Source: Cyanoderma ruficeps
Lineage: Eukaryota > Chordata > Aves > Passeriformes > Timaliidae
DNA: 64,000 nucleotides
Direction of reading: 5' to 3'
Assembly: GCA_008694505.1 (NCBI GenBank)
Contig: VZDJ01000623.1
Span: forward strand, 17,665,754 to 17,729,753
A model generated the notes under the pieces. That model had not been told where the DNA came from, made no database searches, and saw only the letters and a program-made list of their open reading frames with translations. Below are positions 46,960 through 59,221 of this stretch, piece by piece; positions within the stretch are counted from its first letter, which is position 1, and the number at the start of each line of letters is the position of its first letter. A program made the position numbers and the translations under genes.

Positions 46960-47240
46960 TCATAGAATTATAGAGTGCTTTGCATTGGAAGGGACCTTCA
47001 AAGACCATCCAGTTCTAGCCCCACTGCCATGGGCAGAGGCACTTTTCACTAAATCAGGTTGCTCAGACCCCCATCCAGCCTGGCCTTGAACACTTCCAGG
47101 GATGGGGCAGCCACAGCTTCTCTGGGCAACCTGTGCCAGGGCCCCACCACCTTCACGGGAAATGATTTCTTTCTAATATATAATCTAAATTCACTCTGGT
47201 TTAGTTCAGAACCATTATCTCTTGTCCTGTCAATACATTT
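46960..47240 (-). mobile_element. CR1 LINE 3' fragment, antisense
   Basis: This copy begins 'tcatagaattatagagtgct' and continues 'ggaagggaccttcaaagacc', 'ccagcctggccttgaacact', 'gggcaacctgtgccagggcc' and 'tttagttcagaaccattatc'. It is among the longer antisense copies. Confidence 0.92.
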
Positions 47241-50200
47241 GTCTGAAGTACTTTCTGGACAGAGATTCTTGTCCCACTCCAGTGCAAGAAGAAGAATTCC
47301 TTTTAGACCATCATCTTAGAAAAGACATTAGGGGGGGCAAAACCCTCCAGGAATTTAACACATTATCCATCATTGGCTTGTTTAATAAAGATAGGCTACA
47401 GAAACACAGGACAGATAGATCCACAGATGAAATAGGGGTGACAGTGGTTTGGTCAGGGTATTTATCATAGCTATTAGGAGCCAGTCTGATCCGTCCATTT
47501 CATTTGCCACAGAGCACAGCAAAGCTTTCAGATGCTAATGAATTTCAATATATCTTTGCAAATTAAAGTGTTACCACTTCCTAATTATCATCTGCTAATA
47601 ATGATCCTCTTCTACAAGCAATCTAAAGAAAATTAAAACTCCAGCTTGTCAGAGCATTTATTTTCATCTGAATACTCACCATTGGTTCTTCTCAGGAAAA
47701 TGTTGTGGCAGAGAAATTACCAAGGAACCTGCAATTAAGAGAGATTGCAGTGACAAGTCTGACACAATAGGAACAAGGTTTCAGAAGGCACATGGCGAGG
47801 GAGGGGGCATCTCATTCATTTAGCACCGTAACACCAATGCGAAATGAAGTAATTAATTTGGGGACAGATTGGTCCTTTCACTCTGCCCTGCTGAATGTGT
47901 AAACAAAATCTCAGTTATTCGCTAACTGTTGAAGAGTTTGAGAGAATTCATTGAGGAAACCAACCCTCCACAGTCTGTTAACATTTCTATGGTCAGATAA
48001 TAATAGGACCATTTCGGGGAAGACCAGAGGCTGACTGAAAAAAATTTCTTGTCCCTTACTCTGGCCAGAAAAGACACTTAGGGACAGGGGCAATGTGGTC
48101 TTCCTGTGCCAGCATTCCAGATGCTAGTCAGCACCATTTTGGGGACTTTCTGAAGAAGTTGCACCAGACCTGTACTTATATTCCAGCATCAATTAGCTTA
48201 GAAACCTTCCTGAACACATAGTTTTGTTCTTCCAGACACCCTGTGCTAATAATTTCCACATTTTCTTTAGCCAGGTCATGAAAAAGAATGGTCCTTTTGA
48301 GGCCAAACCACTGTTTTCTTTTATTTTTTCTGCGTCTTTGCTAATTCTTTGCTGTCTTACAGATTCCTTCTTGACCACATATATAGCACAAAACTGATCT
48401 TAGCAGAAAACTTTTCACAGGAATTCCAGAATCTTTTTTTTATGTGCTCTTTTTCAGATTGTCAATGTAAATGGGTAGTTAGGCTTTCTCCTTCCCCTGT
48501 GAATTCCTCTGTACTTACTGACATTGATTTTTATCTGCCATTTTATTACTCAGTCATTCAGCATCCAGTCAGACTAGAAAGGTCCAAATTTGGATTTCTT
48601 CTAAGCATCTTGTTTTTCAGTTAGAAGGGTTTTTTTCCCTTTTTCTTTTCCTAACTGGAGTTATGTGCACCATGCAATCACTTTTGGTGGTTTGTCTTCT
48701 AGAAGAAATTCACCATGATCCGGTAGCTATTTGCAGCATAATGTGCTGTCACCTCTTCATGCTACAAGGTCCTGACATTTCAAGCAAATGTCATCACGTC
48801 ACAACTTCCTATCAGCACAGCTCAGTGGTGTGATGCACATGGTGCTACAAGCCCTTGTTTTGTAAGAGATCTCTGCTTATGCAAGGGGAGCCAGCATGAT
48901 TTCATAGTGTATGTATTTCATATCTCAGAACTTAAGGTTTGGATCTGCAACACTACCTGGGTAGTGGCAGCAGCTGTTTCCTCTCAGTAACTGTGAGGCT
49001 GAACTTCGAGCTTTATGCTGAAAGGCTCTAATTCCCTTATGTTCCTATGGAAACATGAGAGGAGCCTTCCGCCAAAGCAAGCCAAGGCCTTGGGCTTAAC
49101 ACGCATAACATGTCAGTTACCCATTTCTGTGCCTATTTGCAGGAGCCAGCTCCCAGCACTGGAACTGTGCTTATATCAAAAAGGAAACACAAAGGTCCAA
49201 CCTAACCTCTACAATCTGCTGCAAAGCATCCATGAGATGCTTTTTTCTCTTTTCACAGAAGTCATCCATCCAAAGACACTTGTCTGTGGGATAGCAGGGC
49301 TCTTCTCCATAATTAGTTTTGATTCTGAAACAATCAGCAGAGTCAGGAAGGGATTGGAGCAGTTGCCACTTAAGGAATGTGTGCAAGTTGGAATTTGGGG
49401 CTTTGACAGACTGCAAACTCTGCTGCCCCACAGAACATCTCAGGGAATGTGAGGCAATTGAGATTGCTTAGCCTCCATGAAAGAGGGATAAACAGAGAAG
49501 TGCTCAGTGATAAGAACACATACACATACCATTGCCCTGGAGCAGGGTGATAAGTGGTAACTTTGCTATCCCACTTCAACTTACTCGGCTGTGCGAGCTC
49601 TTTGTCTAAGCTGGAATGCAAAATAAAGTTGTGCCCTATCAGCTGATCAGAGCTGGCTTGAGGGCCGAAGTGCATCCAGGTTATTATTACTGTAACTGGG
49701 TAATCAGTACAGCCATCAAATCCCAGCATTGCACACAGCAAGCCACTGCCAGCAGACACTGCTGATAAGTCCAATCCAATACATATGGAACTAGCTAAGG
49801 GAGAAAATTCTGCCTCATTGAAAATCACATTATCCAGCCTGCCACCCTTCACTGGCTTTTGGCTTGTCACACAGACTAATGGACAGGCAAAATACTTGTT
49901 GAGAACTGAGGAATGGGTAAGAGACTTTTGTGTTTGACAAAAGCCAATTAAGATCAGCTAAACCTTCTATCATGCCTCTTCCAAAAAAAAAAGCACATCT
50001 ACCATATTGCTTAAAGAATTCAGTTGTGTTCCTGGTTTTTAAGCAAATGCCAGCTAACATAAAAGAACTTGACACTCCGTAGGCAAAATAATTAAGAGGA
50101 GCAGAGACCTTCAACAACAGATGCCAGTGACAGGTGACATGTGCTAGTATCCTGGATGACTCATTGAAGAGGGCATAGTGCTGACAAATCTCATGGCAGG

Positions 50201-50361
50201 TGAAGATAGCTTCCTGAAAGCCATGGGTGCCAGTGAGATATTGATGCTTATTCCATCAGATCCTTCTGCAAGCATTTAACAAAGTGCTAAAATAAAAATG
50301 ATGTGTTTATATTGTGTAGTGAGAATAGCACCGCTACTGTGGCTTCTTCCATAGCATCCAT

Positions 50362-50545
50362 CAAATCATTGAATGGTTTGGATTGGCAGGGACCATAAAG
50401 ACCATCTAGTTCCTACCACCCTGGGGGGAACACCTTCCACTAGACCAGGCTGCTCAAAGGCAATCTAACCTATCCTTGAACACTTCCAGGGATGGGGCAG
50501 CCACAGTTTCTTTGGGAAACCTTTGCCAGTGCCTCACCACCCTCA
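50362..50545 (-). mobile_element. CR1 LINE 3' fragment, antisense
   Basis: 'aaatcattgaatggtttgga', 'agaccaggctgctcaaaggc' and 'cttccagggatggggcagcc' match the complement of a CR1 3' end. Confidence 0.92.
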
Positions 50546-52835
50546 GTAAATTCAGATGTTCGACAGTTAGCTTGTGCTCCTCTTGGAGGCTCTTGTTTCA
50601 TGGTCCTGCAAAGATGAGTCCTTGGCATGAGTTCAACACAAGTATTAAAGTGTAGGGCTAGAAGCAATCTTTTAGGTCATTTGGTCCTGTCATGCATTAT
50701 CTCAGCAATCCTGCTATATAATCCCCTCAAAAAATTAATGAACTTCGTCTTGAAAGCAGCAAGTCATTTTTTTTCCTCACTGCAGTAGAGGCTGTTCTGA
50801 AACCACACTGCTCTGATGGTCAAATATCTGGGCCAGGTCAAAGTGATGCCCTTCAAACAGGATGATGCTGTGAAGAAGTAACGAAAATGCTGGTTTTGCC
50901 TCCTGGCAATAACACACAGCTCCCATTCAGCTCAGTGATCTGAAACACCAGTTTTCTGACTCCTAATTAACTTTGAATCAACAGGTTGCAACCATGTCTG
51001 AATCCCTTCCTTTACCTCAGCTCAATGGAGAAGTTTGATCTTTCTCTCAAACAATGGCTTAGTCCTGATGTTTTCCTGCCAGAACAGATTATCTTCCGTG
51101 GATTTCCTTATAATCAAATCTGCTATGTTTTTCCACGTATCAGCTACCTCTGTGGCTTCCAGACCATGCAATACTGACAGTGCTGGCTGAAGGCCATGAT
51201 TTTAGTTGCCAAAGCAATCAGAGGATTAGTCCCTGCTCTATGAAAATCTAGAATTTTTGATCTGTGAACTGCTGCATCTCCACTTCACTGCAGAGCTCAC
51301 AGTGTATGCAGACTGAGGGTAAGTGTTTCAAATAAGGGGGTCTGGCTGCAAAACAGCATTTTGGAGGAACACAAGATGTGATCACTCCTCAAACATTCTC
51401 AAAGCTTTTTGTCTGAAGCAGAATTTCCATCATTTCTGTCACCAAGATGACAGCCAAAGAGACAATCTAGTGAGGATTCAGCTCACTAATTTAATCTGCC
51501 TACAATATAAATGTTTTCTTTAGAGATATTTGCTGTAGCCTCCTTTTATAGTCAAATGGGAGGAAAAGGTATTTCTAGCAGGATTTGTATAATCTCTTGG
51601 GGATGTGGGCTTTAGGGTGATACAAACTGCACTTTCAAAGTAGATTTCTCTCTCCACTGATTGAAATAGCTTCAGATACTTGTTTAGATGCACAGTGCAG
51701 ATGTCTGCTTTTTTGCCAAGTGATTGTTAACCCTGCAAGCAAAAGGAACCAAACGGGAAGATCCTAATATTCATATATTTCAACCAGAATTTTCACTTGC
51801 ATAGAAAAAGATATTACAGCCCTCTACATTCTTTTTCTGTTTCTTCACAAGCTTTTAGTGTCTTTAACACAAATATTATGTTGAGTGATATTCTGCCTCT
51901 GTAGGCAGAAGAGGTGAATGACTTTATTATTATCTGTAGAGTTATTTTAATTTATACTTGCACAAAGGAGAGGTGAGTAGAGCCCCTAACTTCTTATTCC
52001 TGCCTCAGTCATGACCTTCCTCTGTGACCTTGTGAGAATTGCATTATCTGTTAATTTTCTGATACGTAAAATTAGAATGATCACACTCATAGACTGTTAT
52101 GAGGTCTAATTAGAAAGTGTAAAGCACTATGAAATCCTCTGATGGAAGATGCAGAGGGTAGCTAGCATAGGATAAAGAGGATTAAAGGAGGTTGTGCTAA
52201 TACAACAAATACTTGAGAAATTATGCTTAGGGGGAGGTGAAATGGCACATATCTGCAGGGTAAGAAATGAGATCAGCAGCCTGTAACTGCTGTCAGCAGA
52301 CCTCAAATCCACTGACAGGAGTGTGTCTGCAAAGGAGGTTTGGACAATGAAATTGATCACTGGCAGAGTTCAGAATCAGATGAAACACTGTATATTAGTA
52401 GGATTATCCTAGGGAAAACCCTTTCTCATTTATCTATCTGGAATTTGATTGACCTGATGGACCTTTCACAGCCTTTTTTTCATGGCCATTTTTGAAAGAT
52501 TCATCGGCATAACGCTTGTACGTGCATGGCTTACCATTCATACCATGAGCAATAAAACCAGATTTCTGAACATGCAAGACACGCAGTTATTAGAAAACCT
52601 TTTCATTTCAGCAGTTCACCGAATGCCATGCCCTTTTCCAGGAGCGAGCAGGGATTTCTGAATTGCATTTTGTGCCACTTGAAAGCGCCTTCCATGGAAC
52701 GGTTCCAGTCCAAAGCTCTTGATAACCGGGATTCCCACATGCCCAACTCTCATCCCTTTGGAATGCCATAAAATATATTGCTCCCCATATTAGGCTGCCA
52801 TCACTTTCTGACTGTCTTTGTTTGTTCCTCCCCAG

Positions 52836-52990
52836 GCATCACCGTGGACAAGTTTGGGCTGATTTACTTTGTGGATGGCACCATGATCAGGCGGATTGAT
52901 CAGAATGGGATCATCTCAACTGTGTTGGGTTCCAATGACTTGACATCTGCTCGGCCTCTCAGCTGTGACTCTGTTATGGACATTTCTCAG
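52836..52990 (+). CDS. TENM4: Exon I: NHL propeller blade
   Basis: This 155-nt exon completes Gly and then has 51 codons, ending in phase 0. It reads [20 protein letters not shown], then [20 protein letters not shown] and [11 protein letters not shown]. '[20 protein letters not shown]' is one NHL blade. The acceptor is TCCTCCCCAG and the donor is TCTCAG|GTAAGA. Both are strong. Confidence 0.97.
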
Positions 52991-55900
52991 GTAAGACAGT
53001 GGTTTGGTATTGGTTTTACAAAATGCAAGCCTACACCTTCACCCTTATCTGCATGTCTGTGTGCTTTCCCAGCAGGTTTGACAAGGAGGTAAGGGCTCCA
53101 GGGGAGTTGCATTTCTACATAGTTTATGGTATAAAATTGACTGGATCATAAAATGATTACCCTATAAAGACAGAAGGAAACACTTGACTGCTCTAACTCG
53201 TAGAATTCTGGGGGTGCGATTTTCAAAGATGTCCCAGCCACAGAACTGACTTCTTTCAGAGTTCCCAGTCAGTGGGAAGGCACAGATTCCTGGGAAGGCA
53301 GGTTTTGTTACGCTCATGCCTCACTATGCCATGGACTATATGCTGTGTTCCATTACAACGTCTTAGCTAATCACAGGTTTTTTCTTTTCTTCCCCTCATC
53401 CTAATTTGGCCCAGTACAATTTTAGACCTGAATCAAATTAACATAGGAAATACTGATTGGAGGATGTGGTGCCAAAATTAGCAACAGCAGGAAAACAAGA
53501 ATCTTGAATTGCATCAAATTGCAAATTGGTTGCAGCTACCATCATGCTGGGCTTTTAAGTCCTGCTGCTTCAAGGTGCAGAGAAAAAAGAAGAGAGAAAA
53601 AGAAATCTCATGTTGATGATTGGTTTACTGCTGGACGGTGCAGAAGAGAAAGCTCTTACAGCCCAGCACTCAGTTTTGTGTGGCACTGGCCAACTTGTCA
53701 AATTGTGCTAGTTTAGGACAGTGTCCTTTGAAATCTTTGGGCCACTTGTTGTTTGCCTGATTGCAGGAATGTTGTCCTCTCATATGAAAATATAGATCAG
53801 AGCTGGAGGGCTAAGTACTGTTATTCAGGCAAAAAAGATGTCAATGGGGTTTCCTTTTTGTAACTACCTAGGTAATTTCCATGCTCCCATATGGAATCTG
53901 TTCTTGTTTCTTCCCTCTAATTTGCAAAGACTATTCTTGCTTCCTTGCAACTGGCTCCCACTGTCTGTAATTTATGAACAAGCTGAAATTATGGCTTTAA
54001 AAGTTGTTCTGCCTTCTATAGAGGCAAAATTTTGGTGGTTAAAGGCCACCTTGTAATATGTTTCTCATCTTACAGATATAGTTTCTTTATGTGAATTTCA
54101 GGGTCACTTAGCACAAGACCATTGTGTAATCAGGCTTTAAAAATTATTCTAGGTTATGTAGCTCCTATGTAAACCAATGTCATGTTCAAACAGTTCTGAG
54201 ATGAACATGTATCAGCTGAAGACTCTTTTTTTTCCTTTCATAAAATGACAGGAACCATTTTTAGATTAACCTGTACTAGCATTGGCAGATTAACCACTCC
54301 TGTTCAAGAGAAACATACTGAATACAAGCTTAATTAAAAAATAAAATCCAGCTTGGGAAACAGCTTTTCATCATTTACAGCAGATAGAAAGGTCTTTTCT
54401 GCCAGGTCCCTGAGGCTCCCTGGGGCACAAGGACATGAAATATTTAGCTGCTACTGTTGACAAGGAATGGTTTTTAAGAAATTGAAAATTCCCTTGTCAG
54501 TTCAGAATAAACTCAGCTCTTGATGCTAACTGAAGACTGCAGAGCTTAAAGACCACTGGAAGGGATGGAGGCATGAATTATTAAAGAGAAAACCACAGGC
54601 TATAATGTTTTACTACAAGAAGGGTTAAAATAGGCCAGGAGCTGAGAAAAGGAAGGAGATTTTGCAAGCAGAGAAGCAGAGTAGACAGAGCTCAGCAAAC
54701 TGCTTAGCCATGAAAATAAGCCTCACACACCCTGGCATTAGAAAACACAAAGAACTAAATACCTTATATCTGATCCCTTTAAAAAATGCTGAAGAGGCAT
54801 ATAGAAGCATCAAAAAAGCATGGCTGTAGCAGAGATATTTAACTACAGGCCTTAAAACTAGGAATTTCCTGTGTTCCTGTAGATCTTACCTGGTCTCTTC
54901 TTACTCAGTTTTAAATAAAATCACAGTGGAAGAAGGTTTCCTGGACCTGAGTCTGCTGGCATCCACTCCTCCTCCTTCCAACAAGGTTACAAAATACTCC
55001 TCTAAACTTAGTCACATCAGACAAATGAGAAGCAGCAACTGAGATGGATAGTGGGAAAAGAAGGTTCAAAACAAAGAAATTATCCTGGAACTGATAGGTT
55101 CCCATCAGCACAAGACTGATTTTTTTCCTATATAAACCTGAAGTAAAACAAAATAATCCAAAAAATGCACAACGTTGCGTTCTTTAAAAAAAAAAAAGTT
55201 CTGAATTCTGTTGGTAAACATTTTTTAGGTTTGGCAACTAAAAGAGAAGACTTACTTGGAAAGAGTGTATTGCAGAAGCAGAGCTAGAAATGAAGTCATT
55301 CTAGTGCTCACTCACTTGTGGTGTTGGCGGTCACTGTTTTAGTGGATTATCAGTGTAGAACTGGGATGTGTCACTCCTGAACCCATTTTTCCATTATGCT
55401 AAAACAAAATGTGAAAATCACTGTCAAGGGACAGGTATTCTACTCCATGAACTGAAATTGCCTGAATTTCCTGTGAATTGCTATTCTGCATTTTTGCAGC
55501 ATAAAGCAGAAAACCGTTGGTTATAACCCAGATATTCACACATGCTGGCACAGCTGCCAGTTTTGTGTCTATCCCTCCTTGTCACTTACCAAGAGGAGTT
55601 CAGCCACTTATGTGAAAAATCCTTTAGTAGAAGAATCACTGTTTTGTGTGTCTGATTTCATAGCACTTCACACAGCAAAGTTTACAGTCTCAGGTCTCTG
55701 CTATGAAGTCCAGCTTCCATCAATTCAAAAAGCACAGGAGAGGGAAAATCATAGAATGGTTTGCCTCTGTCCATCATCCTGTTCCCACCCGTGTTCCAGT
55801 GCAGAGTGTGGGTGTTCCCATGTAACTGCTTCACGAGGAGCTAAGCCCCCTTGCCCACAGCAAGTTCTATCCTCTATGGCCACCTATTAAGTAATAATTA

Positions 55901-56027
55901 GTTGTGGGGTTTTTCACTCATTCCCCTTTTAATCCATGTTGATTCCATCCTCAGTGTGATCAATTTCTAGGAATCATGCAGTAGAAAAATTCCTATAAAA
56001 ATTCCCTTGTGTTTTTTTACCGTGAAG
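52991..56027 (+). other. TENM4: Intron I-J (3.0 kb)
   Basis: It starts GTAAGACA and ends in TTTTTTTACCGTGAAG. It is largely AT-rich unique sequence. A lone CR1-like 'atcatagaatggtttgcc' occurs at about 55748-55765, too short to call an element. No gene is recognised. Confidence 0.9.
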
Positions 56028-56905
56028 GTTCGCCTAGAATGGCCCACAGATCTGGCAGTGAATCCCATGGATAATTCGCTCTACGTCCTCGACAATAACG
56101 TCGTGCTGCAGATCTCTGAGAACCACCAAGTGCGCATCGTGGCGGGGAGGCCCATGCACTGCCAGGTGCCGGGCATGGATCACTTTCTCCTCAGCAAGGT
56201 GGCAATCCACGCCACGCTGGAATCTGCCACCGCCCTGGCCGTGTCCCATACCGGGGTCCTGTACATCGCTGAGACCGACGAGAAGAAGATCAACCGCATC
56301 AGGCAGGTGACCACCAACGGGGAGATCTCGCTGGTGGCCGGCGCCCCGAGCAGCTGCGACTGCAAGAACGACGCCAACTGCGACTGCTTCTCGGGGGACG
56401 ACGGCTACGCCAAGGACGCCAAGCTCAACGCGCCCTCCTCCCTCGCTGTGTGCGCAGATGGGGAGCTGTATGTGGCCGATCTGGGGAACATCCGGATCCG
56501 CTTCATTCGGAAAAACAAACCGTTCCTCAACACGCAAAATCTGTATGAGTTATCCTCACCCATAGACCAGGAACTCTACTTGTTTGACACCAGTGGGAAG
56601 CACCTTTATACTCAGAGCCTTACCACTGGAGATTATCTTTACAATTTCACTTATTCTGGAGATGGAGATATAACCCTGATCACTGACAATAACGGCAACT
56701 TAGTCAATATCCGAAGAGATTCCACAGGAATGCCCCTCTGGCTGGTGGTGCCCGATGGCCAAGTCTACTGGGTGACAATTGGTACCAACAGTGCACTCAA
56801 GAGCGTAACAACACAGGGGCATGAAGTAGCCATGATGACTTACCACGGCAACTCTGGTCTCCTTGCCACTAAAAGCAATGAAAATGGTTGGACAACATTT
56901 TATGA
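56028..56905 (+). CDS. TENM4: Exon J: NHL propeller end and start of YD shell
   Basis: This 878-nt exon has 292 codons plus the GA of a Glu completed downstream. Codons 1-165 approximately are NHL blades: [20 protein letters not shown], then [30 protein letters not shown], the Cys-rich loop [19 protein letters not shown], and [20 protein letters not shown]. The rest opens the YD shell: [60 protein letters not shown] and [19 protein letters not shown] is a glycosylation sequon. The first half is dense in CpG and the second is not. The acceptor ends GTGAAG, a weak context. The donor is ATGA|GTAAGT. The 167-codon antisense frame here is a by-product of GC-rich codons. Confidence 0.98.
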
Positions 56906-59127
56906 GTAAGTATTTTATAAATATCGGGGCTGCTGACTTCATTCTGTGTTCTCTGAACTGTGCAAGGTTGGTAGAATTTAATTCCCTAATCAGAATTATT
57001 GTCCAAATAAAATGGCCAGAAAAGAGAGTATTAGATTTCACTCAAACACTAGATACTGGCAGTAAGTGCATTAGAGCTTGAATAAGCTCCCTCCACCAAG
57101 TAAAGAGACAGACAGAATTTCTGCTGAGTTTTTCTAAGTAATTTAGACACCTGGTTCTCCTTAACTGTAGTCAGGACTGGAGATTTAGGTTGCGTGTCAG
57201 AGAATTTTTCTTGGCTTTGAAAGCGTTGGAAGTATGAAAGTTCCATCAGAGCCTCTTTTTTCACAGTTTTTCACCTACTTCCTAAGCTGCAGTGTCTTTT
57301 TTTTTGCCTGTTTGAAATGTCTGATGTAGAATGACAATTGGCAATGACTAATGAGAGCTTGCTCTGGAAACAATTCGGTAATTAATGGACTGTTCAATTC
57401 CTGCTGTTGCAATTTGCCTCAGTAAGCTTTAAAAGTCTTGGAACTGTTCAAGACTATCCCCAAAGAGTTTTTAAGCAGAGAGAAGATAGGATGCATTGAA
57501 AAACCCAGACATGGCAGTATCTTGAATATTTGTGCTTCTTTTCTGTAGTACTGTTAGCAATTCCCTGGTTATATATATTGTGAAGACAACACATTTCTGA
57601 TATAAAAAAGCACAAAGATAGATAACTGAGTGAAGAGAGCCTAGAAGGACTCATCCTGCTTTTGAGAGCCCTTTCCCCTCCGTCTTCCTTAGTTTAATTT
57701 TTATTTACAAGTGTAACCTCTTTGAAATGTTCCCTTAAGTGTATCATTTCCCACATGCTTTGAACGGTTACATGGAAGTGTTCAGCTGCCGTAATAATAG
57801 ACCCATTTTAAGAATTCAATATGGCTAGAATAGACAGTTCCCAAGATGACAAACAAAAAAGTTGTTTAAAAAAAAAGGATTCAGGAAAGGAAAGCTAGCT
57901 AAACCCACATACCTGTGTGTTGATATGTGGTTGCTTTGGTTCTCTCCTTAAAATGTTCCAGGCCCAGTTTCAAATTTCTTTGCTTAATACTCAGTGCTTC
58001 TGCTCTCTCCTTGAAAAGAACTGATGGAAACTCTCTGATGAATCTTTTGAAATGTTATTAGCATTTCATCAATGTTCTGCTTGCAATTACTGTAGCAATA
58101 TTCCTCAGTGAATCCAAGTTAATACTCTCCATCTCTTACATTGAATTTGTTTGAGGAAGGCCTTAGGGAGGAAAAAGAGGGTGTTATTCTTCACAGGAGT
58201 GAAAGCCAGCTATATTGTCAGGACTGTTGTGCTAAATCAAGGAGATATTTTCTGTTTGCAAAGAACCCAATAGTTCCTGTGCTTGAAAACAGATGCAGCC
58301 ACAGACAGTGAAGCAAACTAAACATTACAGCTAATAATGGTCAGATTTATACCTCAAACATAATCTTTTATTTTAAAGTGCAACTGAAAATATAAAGGAG
58401 ATAAGACAGAAACTCAAAACCAACTTGCTCTGTGGATATATTTATAACAGTGATCCATTATTTCTTGCTGTCCAGAAAAATAGAGCATTTGTGAAAGTCA
58501 TCATTCTGATCCTTTTATGCACTTCAGAAGAGTCATAAGGAAGCCTTTTAGAGCTAAATGGAAGACAGTATTCCCCAGTGGCTGGACTATGGAAATCTTA
58601 CTAGAGCAAGCCAGCACTGTATGATAGCACAGCATCACTGAATTGTGACTGTGCCTTCAGAGATACCTCATCCAAACCTGTGATCACTTATCTCTATTTA
58701 ACTGTTCCTGACAGTTTTCTGGTGCAACTGTATAAAACTACAGGGTAAAATTCTATATCTGAATTATATATATTAGTATATATCTGAGTTACTTCAGCCT
58801 CCCTTTACAGGCATGTGGAGAGAAACAGGCCCATTCAAGGTGAGTTTCTTATGAGTTATGTCAGGTGTTTCCTTTAGGATGAGAAGAGTTGCATTCTGAA
58901 AGTTTATCTCTGCAAAGGTAGTAGAGAATGATGAGTTCAGATGTTTACATTGCAGATGTCTACAGATTGGTCAAATGGACCCTATTTATAAATATTGTTA
59001 GTGATAACAATGTATTTACCTATATTATTGTTACTGTTAGAAAGTTTTTTTAATATGCTCAGCCTATATCTTCTATGCTTGAATTGGAGACTATTCATTT
59101 TCATGTCATCCTCTCCTCCTTTCTCCT

Positions 59128-59221
59128 GTCCTGTCCTGTCCTGTCCTGTCCTGTCCTGTCCTGTCCTGTCCTGTCCTGTCCTCTCCTCTCCTCTCCTCTC
59201 CTCTCCTCTCCTCTCCTCTCC
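59128..59221. repeat. Compound (CCTGT)n(CCTCT)n microsatellite
   Basis: About a dozen CCTGT units switch cleanly to about seven CCTCT units on the + strand. The Ser-Cys-Pro-Val-Leu repeats translated from it are not a protein. The right half is pure pyrimidine. Confidence 0.95.

Larger units (their letters stand above)
43683..52835 (+). other. TENM4: Intron H-I (9.2 kb)
   Basis: It starts GTGAGACT and ends TCCTCCCCAG. It has two sense CR1 tails in close succession (44838-44912, 44945-45110), antisense CR1 copies at 46960-47240 and 50362-50545, and a small near-tandem duplication around 44494-44532. A short AT-rich segment at about 47500-47690 has several TAAT motifs. Open frames of 145 and 166 codons near 49015-49870 lie on opposite strands and are not convincing. 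Confidence 0.9.

Noticed and set aside
49015..49870. Open frames of 145 (+) and 166 (-) codons
   Set aside because: They overlap on opposite strands, have no recognisable domain and no splice context.
56034..56537. 167-codon open frame antisense to exon J
   Set aside because: It mirrors the GC-rich coding half of exon J. Stops are rare in the complement of such codons, and the sense frame is clearly teneurin.
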